Shown here: positions 28,209 to 37,017 of the stretch, in pieces
Numbering within the stretch: position 1 is the stretch's first letter
How the letters are laid out: every line of letters begins with the position of its first letter
NCBI GenBank assembly: GCA_014656495.1
Contig: BNCN01000001.1
Span: 744,001 to 808,000 of the forward strand
Direction of reading: 5' to 3'
Origin: Comamonas sp. KCTC 72670
GTDB taxonomy: Bacteria > Myxococcota > Myxococcia > Myxococcales > Myxococcaceae
Length of the DNA: 64,000 nt
Notes under the pieces: model-generated
The model's input: the letters and a program-made list of their open reading frames with translations, nothing else
The model's database searches: none
What the model was told of the DNA's origin: nothing
Made by a program: the position numbers and the translations under genes

Positions 28209-29060
28209 CTACGGCGTGGTCTCCGTGCCGCGCTCGAGGTCCAGGATGGCCTGCCACAGCGCGAAGGGAGAGACGCCCGCGTAGCCGCTCTCCTGGCCGT
28301 CGTTGCACTCGATGACGATCCACCGGCCGGACACTTCCTGGGCCACGTCCACCACCAGGAAGGGAACATCGAGCCGCCGAGCGACCTCTCGGCCGAGCCC
28401 GAGTGCCTCGCGCTGCTCCTCCGGCGTGAGTGTGTACGGCGTGCCTTGCCACCAGTATGGCCCCCAGCCGACGAGCTCGCCCTTCCACCAGAACGTGCGG
28501 AACTCGAAGGAGCTGGGGATGCGGTCCGGCGCGCCCTCCTCCACCCGGCGCAAGGGCCGCAGCTCACGGCACACCACCCGTTGCCAGTGCAGGATGGGGT
28601 CCTTCGCGTAGGCGTCCATCGCCTGCCGGAATTGCTCTGGCCCTTCGATGATGGAGAGGGATTTGCGGTGACGGCTCGTCTGCCGCTCACCCTTCACGAA
28701 CACGGGCCACCCCAGCAGCCCCTCCACCGTCTCGGCGTCCGGCCGCGTGTCGAACCAGAAGCTGCGCGGCGTCAGGTCCGAGAGCTTCGGGTACCAGTGC
28801 GGTAGCTCCGTGGCCAGCAGGTGCTGCTCAGGGGTGTGCACCAGGTGAAGGCCGGATTCGGCCAACTCCTTGAAACGCTCCGCGTAGTCGTCCCAGACGC
28901 CCACACGCGCCACCACCTTCAGCGATTCAGGTAGCACGTAGGGTCGACGGCACGCGAAGAAACGGTCGAAGGCGAAATCGTAGATGCCCTTGCCCGTGGG
29001 CGCGGTCAGCAGCCACAACCGCGCTTCCACCTGCAGCAAGTCCTCACCTGGACGGAGCAT
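28209..29060 (-). CDS. ATP-grasp domain protein (R2K-like)
   Basis: 283 residues. The ATP-grasp fold is shown by GWPVFVKGERQTSRHRKSL (nucleotide-binding lysine and glycine-rich turn), the FEFRTFWWKGELVG strand and the metal-binding VIECNDGQESGYAGVSP at the end. This pattern is that of the R2K clade of ATP-grasp proteins, proposed peptide- or RNA-modifying ligases. No biosynthetic partner peptide is visible nearby. It lies 64 bases downstream of alkB in the same direction, after a 2OG-Fe(II) oxygenase gene, so the three may form one transcript. Substrate unknown. Confidence 0.8.
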   Translation of the reverse strand: MLRPGEDLLQVEARLWLLTAPTGKGIYDFAFDRFFACRRPYVLPESLKVVARVGVWDDYAERFKELAESGLHLVHTPEQHLLATELPHWYPKLSDLTPRSFWFDTRPDAETVEGLLGWPVFVKGERQTSRHRKSLSIIEGPEQFRQAMDAYAKDPILHWQRVVCRELRPLRRVEEGAPDRIPSSFEFRTFWWKGELVGWGPYWWQGTPYTLTPEEQREALGLGREVARRLDVPFLVVDVAQEVSGRWIVIECNDGQESGYAGVSPFALWQAILDLERGTETTP

Positions 29061-29124
29061 CGGCCCAGCGTATGCGGCCCAGGGCTGGCCGCAACCCCGC
29101 GAACCGTGTGGAGAGCGGCGGACG

Positions 29125-29778
29125 TCAGCGCGCCTTCCGGAACGTCAGGTTGATGCGATGCGCTCCGAGTTGGGGGTGATGACCGGGCTTGAGCGGCATG
29201 ACGCCGTGATACCGCAGGCGTGCTGCACCGCCCCACACGACCACGTCGCCGTGAATCAAGCGGACGCGCAGCGGCTTGTCCGCCCTGCCCTCCCCTCCGA
29301 AGAGGAAGACCGCTGGGAGCCCCAGTGAGACGGAGACGATGGGCGCGGAGAAGTCACGTTCGTCCTTGTCCTGGTGCAGCGACATCTTCGCGCCAGCGTC
29401 GTAGCGATTGATCAGACAGCTGTCGGGAACGAAGTCGGCGAAGCCAGCCCGCGAGGCGGCGGACTGCGCGAGCCGAAGGAACTCCCTGGGCATCGTTGGC
29501 CAAGGCCGCCCGTGCACCGGGTCCACCTCCGCGTAGCGATAGCCCGTGCGGTCCGTCACCCATCCCCACGCGCCACAGCTCGTCATCGCGACGGACATGC
29601 GGAAACCGCCCGGCGTCTCCATGTGGCGAAAGGGCGACGCGTCCGTGATGCATTGCAGCGCGAGCAGCAACTCCGCTTCGTGCGTCAACGCGAAGCCCCG
29701 CAGCACCTGCGCACCAGGCCCCAGGACCTCATCGCGAGGTTCGGTGCCACCCACGCTGTCGAACAGGTCCATCGTCAT
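29125..29778 (-). CDS. alkB: Alkylated DNA repair dioxygenase
   Basis: Fe(II)/2-oxoglutarate enzyme that oxidatively demethylates 1-methyladenine and 3-methylcytosine. 217 residues. All iron and 2OG ligands are present with the E. coli AlkB spacing: His135-x-Asp137 in LHQDKDE, His191 in RLRYHG, Arg208 and Arg214 in RINLTFR. The preceding SCLINRY and the substrate-loop WGWVTDRTGYRY are also conserved. It starts nine bases after the stop of the 2OG-Fe(II) oxygenase gene, so the two oxygenases are probably co-transcribed, perhaps in response to alkylation. No ada gene is visible next to it. Confidence 0.95.
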   Translation of the reverse strand: MTMDLFDSVGGTEPRDEVLGPGAQVLRGFALTHEAELLLALQCITDASPFRHMETPGGFRMSVAMTSCGAWGWVTDRTGYRYAEVDPVHGRPWPTMPREFLRLAQSAASRAGFADFVPDSCLINRYDAGAKMSLHQDKDERDFSAPIVSVSLGLPAVFLFGGEGRADKPLRVRLIHGDVVVWGGAARLRYHGVMPLKPGHHPQLGAHRINLTFRKAR

Positions 29779-29787
29779 CCGCGTCCC

Positions 29788-30534
29788 TCACGCCGCATCA
29801 TGGAAGATGACGCCCACTGTGTGACGGTGCCCTGAACGAATCCGGCTGACGCCGTGGCGCAGGTTCACCCGGTAGACGCCCCGCGTGCCCTGGACGGGAC
29901 GGTGGTGGACCGCGAACACCACCCCGTCCCCCTGGCGCAGCGGCACCACCTCCGCTCGCGACTGCATGCGGGGCCGCTGCTCGGTGAGCACGAACTCGCC
30001 ACCCGTGAAGTCCCGCCCCGGCTCCGACAACAACACCGCCACCTGGAGCGGGAAGACGTGCTCGCCGTAGAGGTCCTGGTGCAGGCAGTTGTAGTCGTCC
30101 GCGCCGTACCGCAGCAGCAGCGGCGTGGGCCTCACCTGCCCCGCCGCATGACAGCGGTCGAGATACGCCGCGTGCTCCGCAGGATATTGCACGTCGATGC
30201 CCATCGCCGCGTTCCACCGGTTCGCGATGGGCGCGAGCCTCGGATACAGCGCCTCGCGCAGCGCGGCGACCACGCCGGGCAACGGGTACTCGAAGTACTT
30301 GTACTCGCCCCTTCCGAAGCCGTGCCGCGCCATCACCACCCGGCTGCGGAACACCGCGTCCTCCGCGTACAGCGCGGCCAGGGCCTCGCATTCCGTGGAC
30401 GTGACGAGCCCCTCCACCGTCGCGCAGCCCCGTCCATCCAGCTCCGTCGAGACGCGCGTCCAGTCGACCTCCGCCACCCGCTCCGAGACACCGTTCACGG
30501 ACGGCGCTCGCACACGCACCCTCTTCGTGGACAC
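29788..30534 (-). CDS. 2OG-Fe(II) oxygenase
   Basis: 248 residues. Double-stranded beta-helix oxygenase: iron ligands His-x-Asp in NCLHQDLYGEHVFPLQ, the distal His and the 2OG arginine in GTRGVYRVNLRHGVSR with a following HRHTVGVIFHDAA. Resembles the prolyl-4-hydroxylase-like proteins that often accompany ada/alkB genes, and it is directly upstream of alkB here. A GTG at 30534 is preceded at correct distance by GGAGG; the frame is open to an ATG at 30597 but with no ribosome-binding site, so the GTG is preferred. Substrate unknown; a role in alkylation response is inference from position. Confidence 0.82.
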   Translation of the reverse strand: MSTKRVRVRAPSVNGVSERVAEVDWTRVSTELDGRGCATVEGLVTSTECEALAALYAEDAVFRSRVVMARHGFGRGEYKYFEYPLPGVVAALREALYPRLAPIANRWNAAMGIDVQYPAEHAAYLDRCHAAGQVRPTPLLLRYGADDYNCLHQDLYGEHVFPLQVAVLLSEPGRDFTGGEFVLTEQRPRMQSRAEVVPLRQGDGVVFAVHHRPVQGTRGVYRVNLRHGVSRIRSGHRHTVGVIFHDAA

Positions 30535-30615
30535 AGCACCCGCCTCCTTCCCGAGAACCTCGCGGCCATGGAAGGAAGCTAATGGGGGCGTCCCCACGCG
30601 GCACTCCGGGTCTTG

Positions 30616-31575
30616 CTACCCGATGCGGGCCGCGGGCGCGGGTGCCACGGGAGGCGGCCGGACGTGCGCGGCCTGCGTCAACCGCACGCCCAGCAGCACG
30701 AGCCCGCCCCCCACGGCGATCTCCCAGTGCAGCGCTTCATCCAGCACGGCCCACGCGGCCAGCGCGGTCGCCGCGGGCTGCAGGTTGGAGAACACCGCCA
30801 CCTTCGACGCGGGCACCTTCGACAGCGCGTAGTACCAGAGCAGGTACGCCACCACCGAGGTCAGCAGGCCCAGGTAGACGATGGAGTACCGGGCCATGGA
30901 ACTCGCCGCGAGCATCGTCTGGGGCATCGCGAAGAACGGCGCCATCAACAGCATCATGAACGTGGAGGCGCTCATGCTCCACGCCGTGGCGCGAAACGGC
31001 CCGTGGATGGCGACGAACGGCTTGCCCTCCGTCGTGTACACCACCCACGACATCACCGCGCCCAAGATGAGCAGGTCGCCCACGAGCGAGCCGCTCGCGT
31101 CCGCCAATCCCCGCCCCAGCAGCAGCACCACCACGCCCGAGAACGCCGTGACGATGCCGCCCATGGCGCGGAGCGAGGCGCGCTCGTGCCCGCGCGCCAG
31201 ACTCAGCAGGTACACGCCCAGCGGCGTCAGCGCGTAGAGCAGCGCCGCGTGCGCCGCCGTGGACTGCGACAGGCCATAAAAGAAGAACACCTGGTTCACC
31301 GGCCCCGCGAGCAGGCCCAGCAACAACACCCGTCCCCACTCGTTGCGCGGCGGCAGCTTGGGCCCCGGCAGGAAGCCCAGGAGCAGCATGAACACCGAGC
31401 CACTCAGCACGAAGCGCCACAGCACCACGGTGAGCGGCGGCAGCTCCGACATGGCCCGCTTGCCCGCGAGGTACGTCCCCGCGCTGATGAGGACCTGGAA
31501 CATGAGCGCGGCGTAGACCGGGCCCAAGGACTGCGAGGGAGTGGACGTCAGGAGTCGAGCTGAAGAAGCGCCCAT
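30616..31575 (-). CDS. EamA/DMT-family transporter
   Basis: 319 residues with about ten helices arranged as two EamA domains (first from PVYAALMFQVLISAGTYLA, second from GDLLILGAVMSWVVYTTEG). The second domain ends with SKVAVFSNLQPAATALAAWAVLDEAL, the conserved helix 9/10 motif of RhaT-like carriers. The first 28 bases of the gene overlap the end of queG in another frame, so it is likely part of the queG transcript. Substrate not assignable. The last residues are Pro/Ala-rich and cytoplasmic. Confidence 0.87.
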   Translation of the reverse strand: MGASSARLLTSTPSQSLGPVYAALMFQVLISAGTYLAGKRAMSELPPLTVVLWRFVLSGSVFMLLLGFLPGPKLPPRNEWGRVLLLGLLAGPVNQVFFFYGLSQSTAAHAALLYALTPLGVYLLSLARGHERASLRAMGGIVTAFSGVVVLLLGRGLADASGSLVGDLLILGAVMSWVVYTTEGKPFVAIHGPFRATAWSMSASTFMMLLMAPFFAMPQTMLAASSMARYSIVYLGLLTSVVAYLLWYYALSKVPASKVAVFSNLQPAATALAAWAVLDEALHWEIAVGGGLVLLGVRLTQAAHVRPPPVAPAPAARIG

Positions 31576-32567
31576 TGCGCGGCGGTACGTACCAATTCGC
31601 TCGAATCGCCGCTGAGCTTTTCCAGCAACGCCTTCGCGTCCGCCTGCTTCGCCACTCCCAACGCATACACGGCGTTGCGGCGCAGCCCGTCGTAGCGTGC
31701 GCGCGCCAGCGCCGTGCCAGGTATTAGGTGCTCATACTGTTCCAGTGTGAGTCCCGCGAGTTCGCGAACACCCAACGTCGCCACCGCGCGAGGCGCGAAG
31801 CGCGGGTGCTCCGCGAACACCGGCCGGCGGTTCAACGGACACACCTGCTGGCAGATGTCGCAGCCGAAAATCAGATTGTCGAACTTGAGCCGGAACGCCT
31901 CCGGCACCTGCTGCTCGCGGTTCTCGATGGTCTGGTAGGACAGGCACGCGCGCGCATCCACGCGGCCGTTGCCCACCAGCGCGCCCGTGGGACACGACAC
32001 GAGGCAGCGTCGGCAGGCGCCACACCGGTCCGCCGCGGGGCCAGTGCCGTAGTCATCCACCTCCGCGTCCACGATGAGCGTGGCCAGCAGCACCCACGAG
32101 CCATAGGGCTCGGTGATGAAGCAGCCGTTCTTCCCCACGTAGCCCAGCCCCGCGCGCGCCGCCCACACCTTCTCCATCAGCGGGCCGCTGTCCACGCTGC
32201 CGTAGGTCCCCAGCCCGGGGAACATCACGTTGAGGGCCTTGCGGAACGCCTTCATCCGGTCGCGCAGCGTGGAGTGGTAGTCCCGGCCGCGCGCGTAGCG
32301 GGCGATGGGCGAGTCCACCGACTCCGCGTCGTCCCGCCAGTAGTTGTTCGCGAACGAGATGACCGTCTTCGCGCCCGGGAGCAGGAGCGAGACGTCGAGC
32401 CGCTCGGCGGCGCGCTCGCCCATCCAGTCCATGTCCGCCGCGTACCCCGAAGCCACCCACGACATCAGGAAGTCCGGGGGGATGGGCTCCGCGCGCGCGA
32501 AGCCCACCAGGTCGAAGCCCACCGAGCGGGCGAGGTCACGCAGATGGGCGGTGGGCAGCACGTTCAC
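31548..32567 (-). CDS. queG: Epoxyqueuosine reductase
   Basis: Cobalamin- and iron-sulfur-dependent reduction of epoxyqueuosine to queuosine in tRNA. 339 residues. Domain DUF1730 in the N-terminal half (LLLPGAKTVISFANNY) is followed by two [4Fe-4S] motifs: CGACRRCLVSCPTGAL and CDICQQVCPLNR, with GKNGCFITEPYGSW just before and a HEAT-like C-terminal segment (RRNAVYALGVAKQADAKALL). GTG start at 32567. Directly downstream of a cobalamin adenosyltransferase gene by 13 bases, which fits the need for cobalamin. Confidence 0.95.
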   Translation of the reverse strand: MNVLPTAHLRDLARSVGFDLVGFARAEPIPPDFLMSWVASGYAADMDWMGERAAERLDVSLLLPGAKTVISFANNYWRDDAESVDSPIARYARGRDYHSTLRDRMKAFRKALNVMFPGLGTYGSVDSGPLMEKVWAARAGLGYVGKNGCFITEPYGSWVLLATLIVDAEVDDYGTGPAADRCGACRRCLVSCPTGALVGNGRVDARACLSYQTIENREQQVPEAFRLKFDNLIFGCDICQQVCPLNRRPVFAEHPRFAPRAVATLGVRELAGLTLEQYEHLIPGTALARARYDGLRRNAVYALGVAKQADAKALLEKLSGDSSELVRTAAQWALLQLDS

Positions 32568-32580
32568 GAGGCGCGTCCGT

Positions 32581-33141
32581 CTACTTCGAGGGCTTCTCCG
32601 GAATCCACTTCACGTCTCCCACGCCCGCACGGTGGTTGGCCACGCGAGCGAGGACGAAGAGCAGGTCCGAGAGCCGGTTGAGGTAGACGACCACCGCCTT
32701 CGGAATCTTCCCCTCGCGCAGCAGCGGCACCGTGCGGCGCTCGGCGCGGCGGCAGACGGTGCGCGCCAGGTGCAGCGCGCTCGCGGCCTGCGTGCCACCG
32801 GGCAGGATGAAGTGCGTCATCGGCGCGAGCTCCGCCTCGAAGCCATCGATGGCGCGCTCCATGTCCTCCGCCCACTCGGCCTTCAGCTCGGGGATGTGCG
32901 CCGAGGCCTTGGTGCCCTCGGGCGTGGCGAGCACCGCGCCCACCGTGAAGAGCTGGTCCTGGAGCCGGTGCAGCAGCGCGTCCACGTCCGTGGGGCCATC
33001 GAAGCTCCGCACCAGGCCGAGGGTCGCGTTCAGCTCGTCGACCTCCCCGTAGGCGTCCACACGTACGTCGTCCTTCGCGACGCGGCCGCCACCGAACAGT
33101 CCGGTCTCTCCCGCGTCCCCGCTCTTCGTGTAGATTTTCAT
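32581..33141 (-). CDS. pduO: PduO-type cob(I)alamin adenosyltransferase
   Basis: Transfers adenosyl from ATP to cob(I)alamin. 186 residues from the ATG at 33141; MKIYTKSGDAGETGLFGG is the family N terminus with the ATP-binding glycine-rich loop. The further motifs VDAYGEVDELNA and the helical FILPGGTQAASALHLARTVCRRAERR followed by YLNRLSDLLFVLAR are also conserved; the last two supply ATP- and cobalamin-site residues. The upstream frame stays open for 28 more codons but without family similarity. Opposite to thyA with a 139-base divergent region, and 13 bases before queG, a cobalamin-dependent enzyme. Confidence 0.95.
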   Translation of the reverse strand: MKIYTKSGDAGETGLFGGGRVAKDDVRVDAYGEVDELNATLGLVRSFDGPTDVDALLHRLQDQLFTVGAVLATPEGTKASAHIPELKAEWAEDMERAIDGFEAELAPMTHFILPGGTQAASALHLARTVCRRAERRTVPLLREGKIPKAVVVYLNRLSDLLFVLARVANHRAGVGDVKWIPEKPSK

Positions 33142-33279
33142 GTCCCGGCTTCTAACGGTGCGTGACGACTGGCGTCCATGGGAAGCCGCATCACGCGCAA
33201 CATACCTGTGCGTAGCTGTACTCATTCACTCCGCGACAGGCTGCGTACGTTTACTTGAGACGGCCCCCGGCTCAGTTAC

Positions 33280-34083
33280 ATGAGCCCCATGCAGTCCTAT
33301 CTGTCCCTGCTCGACCACGTCCTGCGCCACGGAGTGAAGAAGGGCGACCGTACCGGCACGGGGACGCTCAGCGTCTTCGGCCCCCAGCTCCGGTTCGACC
33401 TCACGCAGGGCTTCCCGCTCCTCACCACGAAGAAGCTGCACACGAAGTCCATCCTGCATGAGCTGCTGTGGATGCTCGCGGGGGACACCAACGTGCACAC
33501 GCTCCAGGCCCAGGGCGTCACCATCTGGGACGAGTGGGCCAACGCGGACGGCAGCCTGGGCCCGGTGTACGGCCACCAGTGGCGCTCGTGGACCGCGCCC
33601 AACGGTGAGCACATCGACCAGATGAAAGTGCTGGTGGAGGGGCTGAAGAAGAACCCCGATTCGCGGCGGCACATCGTCAGCGCGTGGAACGTGGCGGACC
33701 TGCCCTCCATGAAGCTGCCGCCCTGCCACGTGCTCTTCCAGTTCTACGTGGCCAACGGCCGCCTCTCCTGCCAGCTCTATCAGCGCAGCGCGGACCTCTT
33801 CCTCGGGCTGCCCTTCAACATCGCGTCATACGCGCTGCTGACCCTGATGGTCGCGCAGGTGACGGGCCTGGAGGCGCACGAGTTCATCCACACCGTGGGC
33901 GACGCGCACCTGTACCTCAACCACGTCGAGCAGGCGAAGACGCAGCTGGCGCGCGAGCCGCGTCCGCTGCCGCGCATGCGCCTCAACCCCGAGGTGAAGG
34001 ACCTCTTCGCCTTCAAGTACGAAGACTTCACGCTCGAAGGCTACGAGCCGCACCCCGCCATCAAGGCGCCCGTGGCCGTATGA
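33280..34083 (+). CDS. thyA: Thymidylate synthase
   Basis: Makes dTMP from dUMP with methylene-tetrahydrofolate. 267 residues. DRTGTGTLS holds the phosphate-binding arginine; catalytic cysteine is Cys149 in [35 protein letters not shown] and [12 protein letters not shown] are the substrate-binding blocks. The second ATG at 33289 would align exactly with the E. coli start and make the cysteine number 146 as there; both starts lack a strong ribosome-binding site. Overlaps folA by four bases (ATGA), the classic thyA-folA pair, so dihydrofolate produced by ThyA is recycled by the next gene product. Confidence 0.97.
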   Translation: MSPMQSYLSLLDHVLRHGVKKGDRTGTGTLSVFGPQLRFDLTQGFPLLTTKKLHTKSILHELLWMLAGDTNVHTLQAQGVTIWDEWANADGSLGPVYGHQWRSWTAPNGEHIDQMKVLVEGLKKNPDSRRHIVSAWNVADLPSMKLPPCHVLFQFYVANGRLSCQLYQRSADLFLGLPFNIASYALLTLMVAQVTGLEAHEFIHTVGDAHLYLNHVEQAKTQLAREPRPLPRMRLNPEVKDLFAFKYEDFTLEGYEPHPAIKAPVAV

Positions 34084-34559
34084 AGCTGTCCGCCATCGTC
34101 GCAATGGCCGCCAACCGCGTCATTGGCGCGGGCAATCAACTCCCGTGGCGGCTGCCCGCGGACCTCGCGCGCTTCAAGCGCATCACCATGGGCCACACCC
34201 TGGTGATGGGTCGCAAGACGTACGAGTCCATCGGCCGCCCGCTGCCGGGACGCACCACCCTCGTCATCACCCGTCAGCGGGACTTCGCGCCCGCGGGCGT
34301 CCAGGTGGCGCACTCCGTGGAGGACGCGCTCGCGAAGGCCCAGGCCAGCGGCGACACCGAGGTCTTCATCGCCGGCGGCGCGGACCTCTACGCCCAGACG
34401 ATGGACCGCGTGCAGCGCCTCTACCTCACCCGCATCGACCGCGACTTCCCCGGCGATACGTGGTTCCCCGATGTAGACCTCTCGGGCTGGAGGTGTGTCG
34501 AAGAGGAGCAGCACCTCGACGCCGAGCCGCCCTTCGCGTTCCTCACCTACGAGCGCTGA
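34080..34559 (+). CDS. folA: Dihydrofolate reductase
   Basis: NADPH-dependent reduction of dihydrofolate. 159 residues, the E. coli length. [19 protein letters not shown] at the start, the Met20-loop equivalent [13 protein letters not shown] with catalytic Asp, [21 protein letters not shown], and [12 protein letters not shown] (NADPH-binding glycines) are all typical. The ATG overlaps the thyA stop as ATGA, consistent with translational coupling. A small membrane-protein gene follows 133 bases later. Confidence 0.97.
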   Translation: MKLSAIVAMAANRVIGAGNQLPWRLPADLARFKRITMGHTLVMGRKTYESIGRPLPGRTTLVITRQRDFAPAGVQVAHSVEDALAKAQASGDTEVFIAGGADLYAQTMDRVQRLYLTRIDRDFPGDTWFPDVDLSGWRCVEEEQHLDAEPPFAFLTYER

Positions 34560-34692
34560 AGCCTTCCGTCGCCGCGTCTACATGCCAGCCCGGGCGAGGG
34601 CACCGCGAAACGGGGCGCCCGGCCATCCATCCGGCCGGGGGCCTCCCGTCCTGACGCGTGGCACGCCCTGGCGCCATGCGCACCTCCACGGC

Positions 34693-35049
34693 ATGCAAAC
34701 CTCCATGCTCACCCGCTCCGTGGACATTCCCTGGCGGACGGCCGCCCTCTCCAGCGCCGCCGTCCTCACCGCCTCGAACGTGGCCGCGCTCGTCGCCAGC
34801 TTGCGGCTCGCGCCCCTGCTGCGACACCGGATGCGGCCCCGCTCTCGCGCCCTGCCCGCGGTGGCGATGGGCGCCACCGCGCTGGGCGCCCTCGCCATCG
34901 GCGCGCTCAGCATCGGCACGCTGGCCATCCGGGCGCTGACCATCGGCAAGCTCCGGGGAGATGACTGGCAGGTGGACTCCTTGCGCGTGGGCAGCATCCA
35001 CGTCGTGGAGGCCCTGGGCCCCGACGTCTCCCTGCCCGCCGGGGCATGA
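34693..35049 (+). CDS. Small protein with pentapeptide-like hydrophobic repeats
   Basis: 118 residues if started at ATG 34693 (open frame continues upstream into folA, where it would be a shadow). Residues about 16-45 form one hydrophobic stretch. Residues about 61-87 are a run of five-residue units of the form (A/T/S)(L)(A/S/T)IG, for example GALAIGALSIGTLAI, which is the i/i+5 pattern of pentapeptide repeats made unusually apolar. No homologous function recognised. No clear ribosome-binding site, so expression is less certain than for its neighbours. Confidence 0.45.
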   Translation: MQTSMLTRSVDIPWRTAALSSAAVLTASNVAALVASLRLAPLLRHRMRPRSRALPAVAMGATALGALAIGALSIGTLAIRALTIGKLRGDDWQVDSLRVGSIHVVEALGPDVSLPAGA

Positions 35050-35063
35050 CGCCGCCCATTTTG

Positions 35064-35080
35064 ATATTGACTCTCAAGAT
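35064..35080. promoter_or_regulatory. Fur-box-like palindrome
   Basis: ATATTGA-CTC-TCAAGAT is a near-perfect inverted repeat (7-3-7, only the third position of each arm breaking symmetry), with an extended TTGATATTGA left flank, as in Fur-binding sites. It is the most AT-rich spot of this gap and ends 34 bases before the start of the iron permease gene, a natural Fur target. Assignment as Fur site is inference. Confidence 0.6.
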
Positions 35081-35114
35081 TGAAAGGGCCTCCCCCCGCT
35101 GGTAGAGGGGGGGC

Positions 35115-36974
35115 ATGAACCGCGCCGCCACCCTCCTCGTGTGCCTGCTGCTCGCCCTGCCCTTCTCGTCCCGGGCGGACGACGGCGCAGCGGACGAGCG
35201 CACGTGGCACCGGCTCATCGGCATCCTCCAGTACCTGGAGGCGGACTATCCGCTCGCCATCGAGTCGCAGTCCGAGTTCGAGCTGGAGGAGCAGAAGAGC
35301 TTCGCCGCGGAGGCGGTGGACGCGGCGCGAGGACTGGGGCCCGCGGCGGCGGCCTTCCTGCCTCGCGTGCAGGACATCCAGGCCCGCGTGGACAAGAGCG
35401 AGGACGCCGAGGGCGTCAGCCGCGACTGCGGCGAGCTGGTGGAGAACCTGGTGGTGGCCGGCGGCCTTGCCCGCAGCCCTCGCCGCCCGCCGGACCTGGA
35501 GCTGGGCAAGACGCTCTTCGCCACCAACTGCGCCGCGTGCCATGGCGCCGACGGCAGCGCGAACGTGGCCATCGCCGCCACCATGGAGCCAGCCCCGGCC
35601 AACTTCCAGGACGCGGAGCTGATGAACGGCCTCACGCCGTACAAGGCCTTCAACACCACCAGCTTCGGCGTGCCGGGCACCGCGATGCCCGCCTACCCCA
35701 CCCTGTCCGAGGACGAGCGCTGGGCCCTGGCCTTCTACGCCTTCACGATGCGCCTGCCCGAGTGCGAAGGCACCCCGCCTCGCGTCTCGCTGGAGCGGCT
35801 GGCCAACGCCACCGACGCGGACCTGGTGAAGGAGTTCGGTGAGAAGAACCTGGCGTGCCTGCGCCGGAAGATGCTGGAGGCGGACGAGGAGCGCTCGCTG
35901 CTCGCCGCCCGGGAGAGCGTGCAGCAGGCCATGAAGCTGGGCGCCGCGGGCGACATCGCGGGCGCGAAGGCCGCCCTGCTGGATGGCTACCTCAACGGCG
36001 TGGAGCCCGTGGAGCCCAAGCTCAGCGCGCGCGACGCCTCGCTGACGCTGCGAATCGAGCAGGGCTTCCTCAAGGCCCGCATGGCCGCCGAGCGCGGCAG
36101 CCCGCACCTCCAGGACGAGGGCCGCGAGCTGCTGGCGATGCTGGACCAGGCGCGGCGCGACTCGGGCAACACCGCGAGCCTGCTGGCCACGATGTGGCTG
36201 ACGCTGCTCATCCTGCTGCGCGAGGGCTTCGAGGCCACCATCATCGTCGCCGCGCTGCTGGCCGCGCTGCGGAAGATGAAGGCCACCGAGCACGCGCGGG
36301 TGGTGCACCTCGGCTGGATGTCCGCGCTGGTGGTGGGCGCGCTGGCCTACGTCCTCGGCCGGCACCTGCTGGCGGGCGCCGAGCGGGAGTGGATGGAGGG
36401 CATCGCCGCGCTCGTGGCGGTGGCCATGCTCATCTACGCGGCGCTGTGGCTCAATGCGCGCTCCAACATCAGCCAGTTCATGGGTGAGCTGCGCGAGAAG
36501 ATGCAGGGCGCTCTGGGCCGCGGCAGCATGGTGGGCCTCTTCCTCATCGCCTTCACGGCGGTGCTGCGCGAGAGCTTCGAGACGGCCATCTTCCTCCAGG
36601 GCCTCGCGCTGGACTCCCCCGAGGGCGTGGCCTGGGGCTGCCTGGCCGGCGTCGTGGCCATCACCGCCCTGGTCCTCTTCGTCAACCGGCTGGGCTACCG
36701 GCTGCCGATGAAGACGCTCTTCAACGCGTCCACCGTCATCCTCGTCACCACCGCGGTGATGCTGCTGGGCAAGGGCATCCACTCCCTGCAGGAGGTCGCC
36801 GCCCTCCCGCTGGCCCCGCTGCCCTTCCCCTTCATCACCGTGGACATGCTGGGCCTCTATCCAGACGCCCTCTCGCTCGTTCCCCAACTCCTGCTGGGTG
36901 GCATCCCCCTGGCCCTGGTCGTGCTGCGCCGCAAGGGACGTGCCCAGCCGGTGTCCGAAGCCTCCGCCAGCTGA
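35115..36974 (+). CDS. FTR1-family iron permease with cytochrome c domain
   Basis: 619 residues. Signal peptide at 1-21. A helical periplasmic region (about 28-120) is followed by a c-type haem motif CAACH at 139-143 with axial Met candidate in GTAMPAYP (Met191). From about 355 a seven-helix FTR1 permease begins, carrying the paired iron-binding helices as REGFE (369-373) and RESFE (485-489) instead of the usual REGLE. Such fusions couple ferrous-iron oxidation or electron transfer to ferric-iron uptake, as inferred for EfeU-type systems. A GGGGGG-rich ribosome-binding site precedes the ATG and a Fur-like box lies upstream, so iron-repressed expression is likely. Confidence 0.88.
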   Translation: MNRAATLLVCLLLALPFSSRADDGAADERTWHRLIGILQYLEADYPLAIESQSEFELEEQKSFAAEAVDAARGLGPAAAAFLPRVQDIQARVDKSEDAEGVSRDCGELVENLVVAGGLARSPRRPPDLELGKTLFATNCAACHGADGSANVAIAATMEPAPANFQDAELMNGLTPYKAFNTTSFGVPGTAMPAYPTLSEDERWALAFYAFTMRLPECEGTPPRVSLERLANATDADLVKEFGEKNLACLRRKMLEADEERSLLAARESVQQAMKLGAAGDIAGAKAALLDGYLNGVEPVEPKLSARDASLTLRIEQGFLKARMAAERGSPHLQDEGRELLAMLDQARRDSGNTASLLATMWLTLLILLREGFEATIIVAALLAALRKMKATEHARVVHLGWMSALVVGALAYVLGRHLLAGAEREWMEGIAALVAVAMLIYAALWLNARSNISQFMGELREKMQGALGRGSMVGLFLIAFTAVLRESFETAIFLQGLALDSPEGVAWGCLAGVVAITALVLFVNRLGYRLPMKTLFNASTVILVTTAVMLLGKGIHSLQEVAALPLAPLPFPFITVDMLGLYPDALSLVPQLLLGGIPLALVVLRRKGRAQPVSEASAS

Positions 36975-36988
36975 GGGTTTGAGCGACG

Positions 36989-37017
36989 TGCGACACGTGT
37001 TGCGATAACGTGTCGCA
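36989..37017. repeat. 10-bp perfect inverted repeat
   Basis: TGCGACACGT (36989-36998) and ACGTGTCGCA (37008-37017) are exact reverse complements with a 9-base spacer. It starts 14 bases after the permease stop and ends immediately before a GTG that could start the next gene. Could be an operator or a terminator stem without a T tract. Confidence 0.6.
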
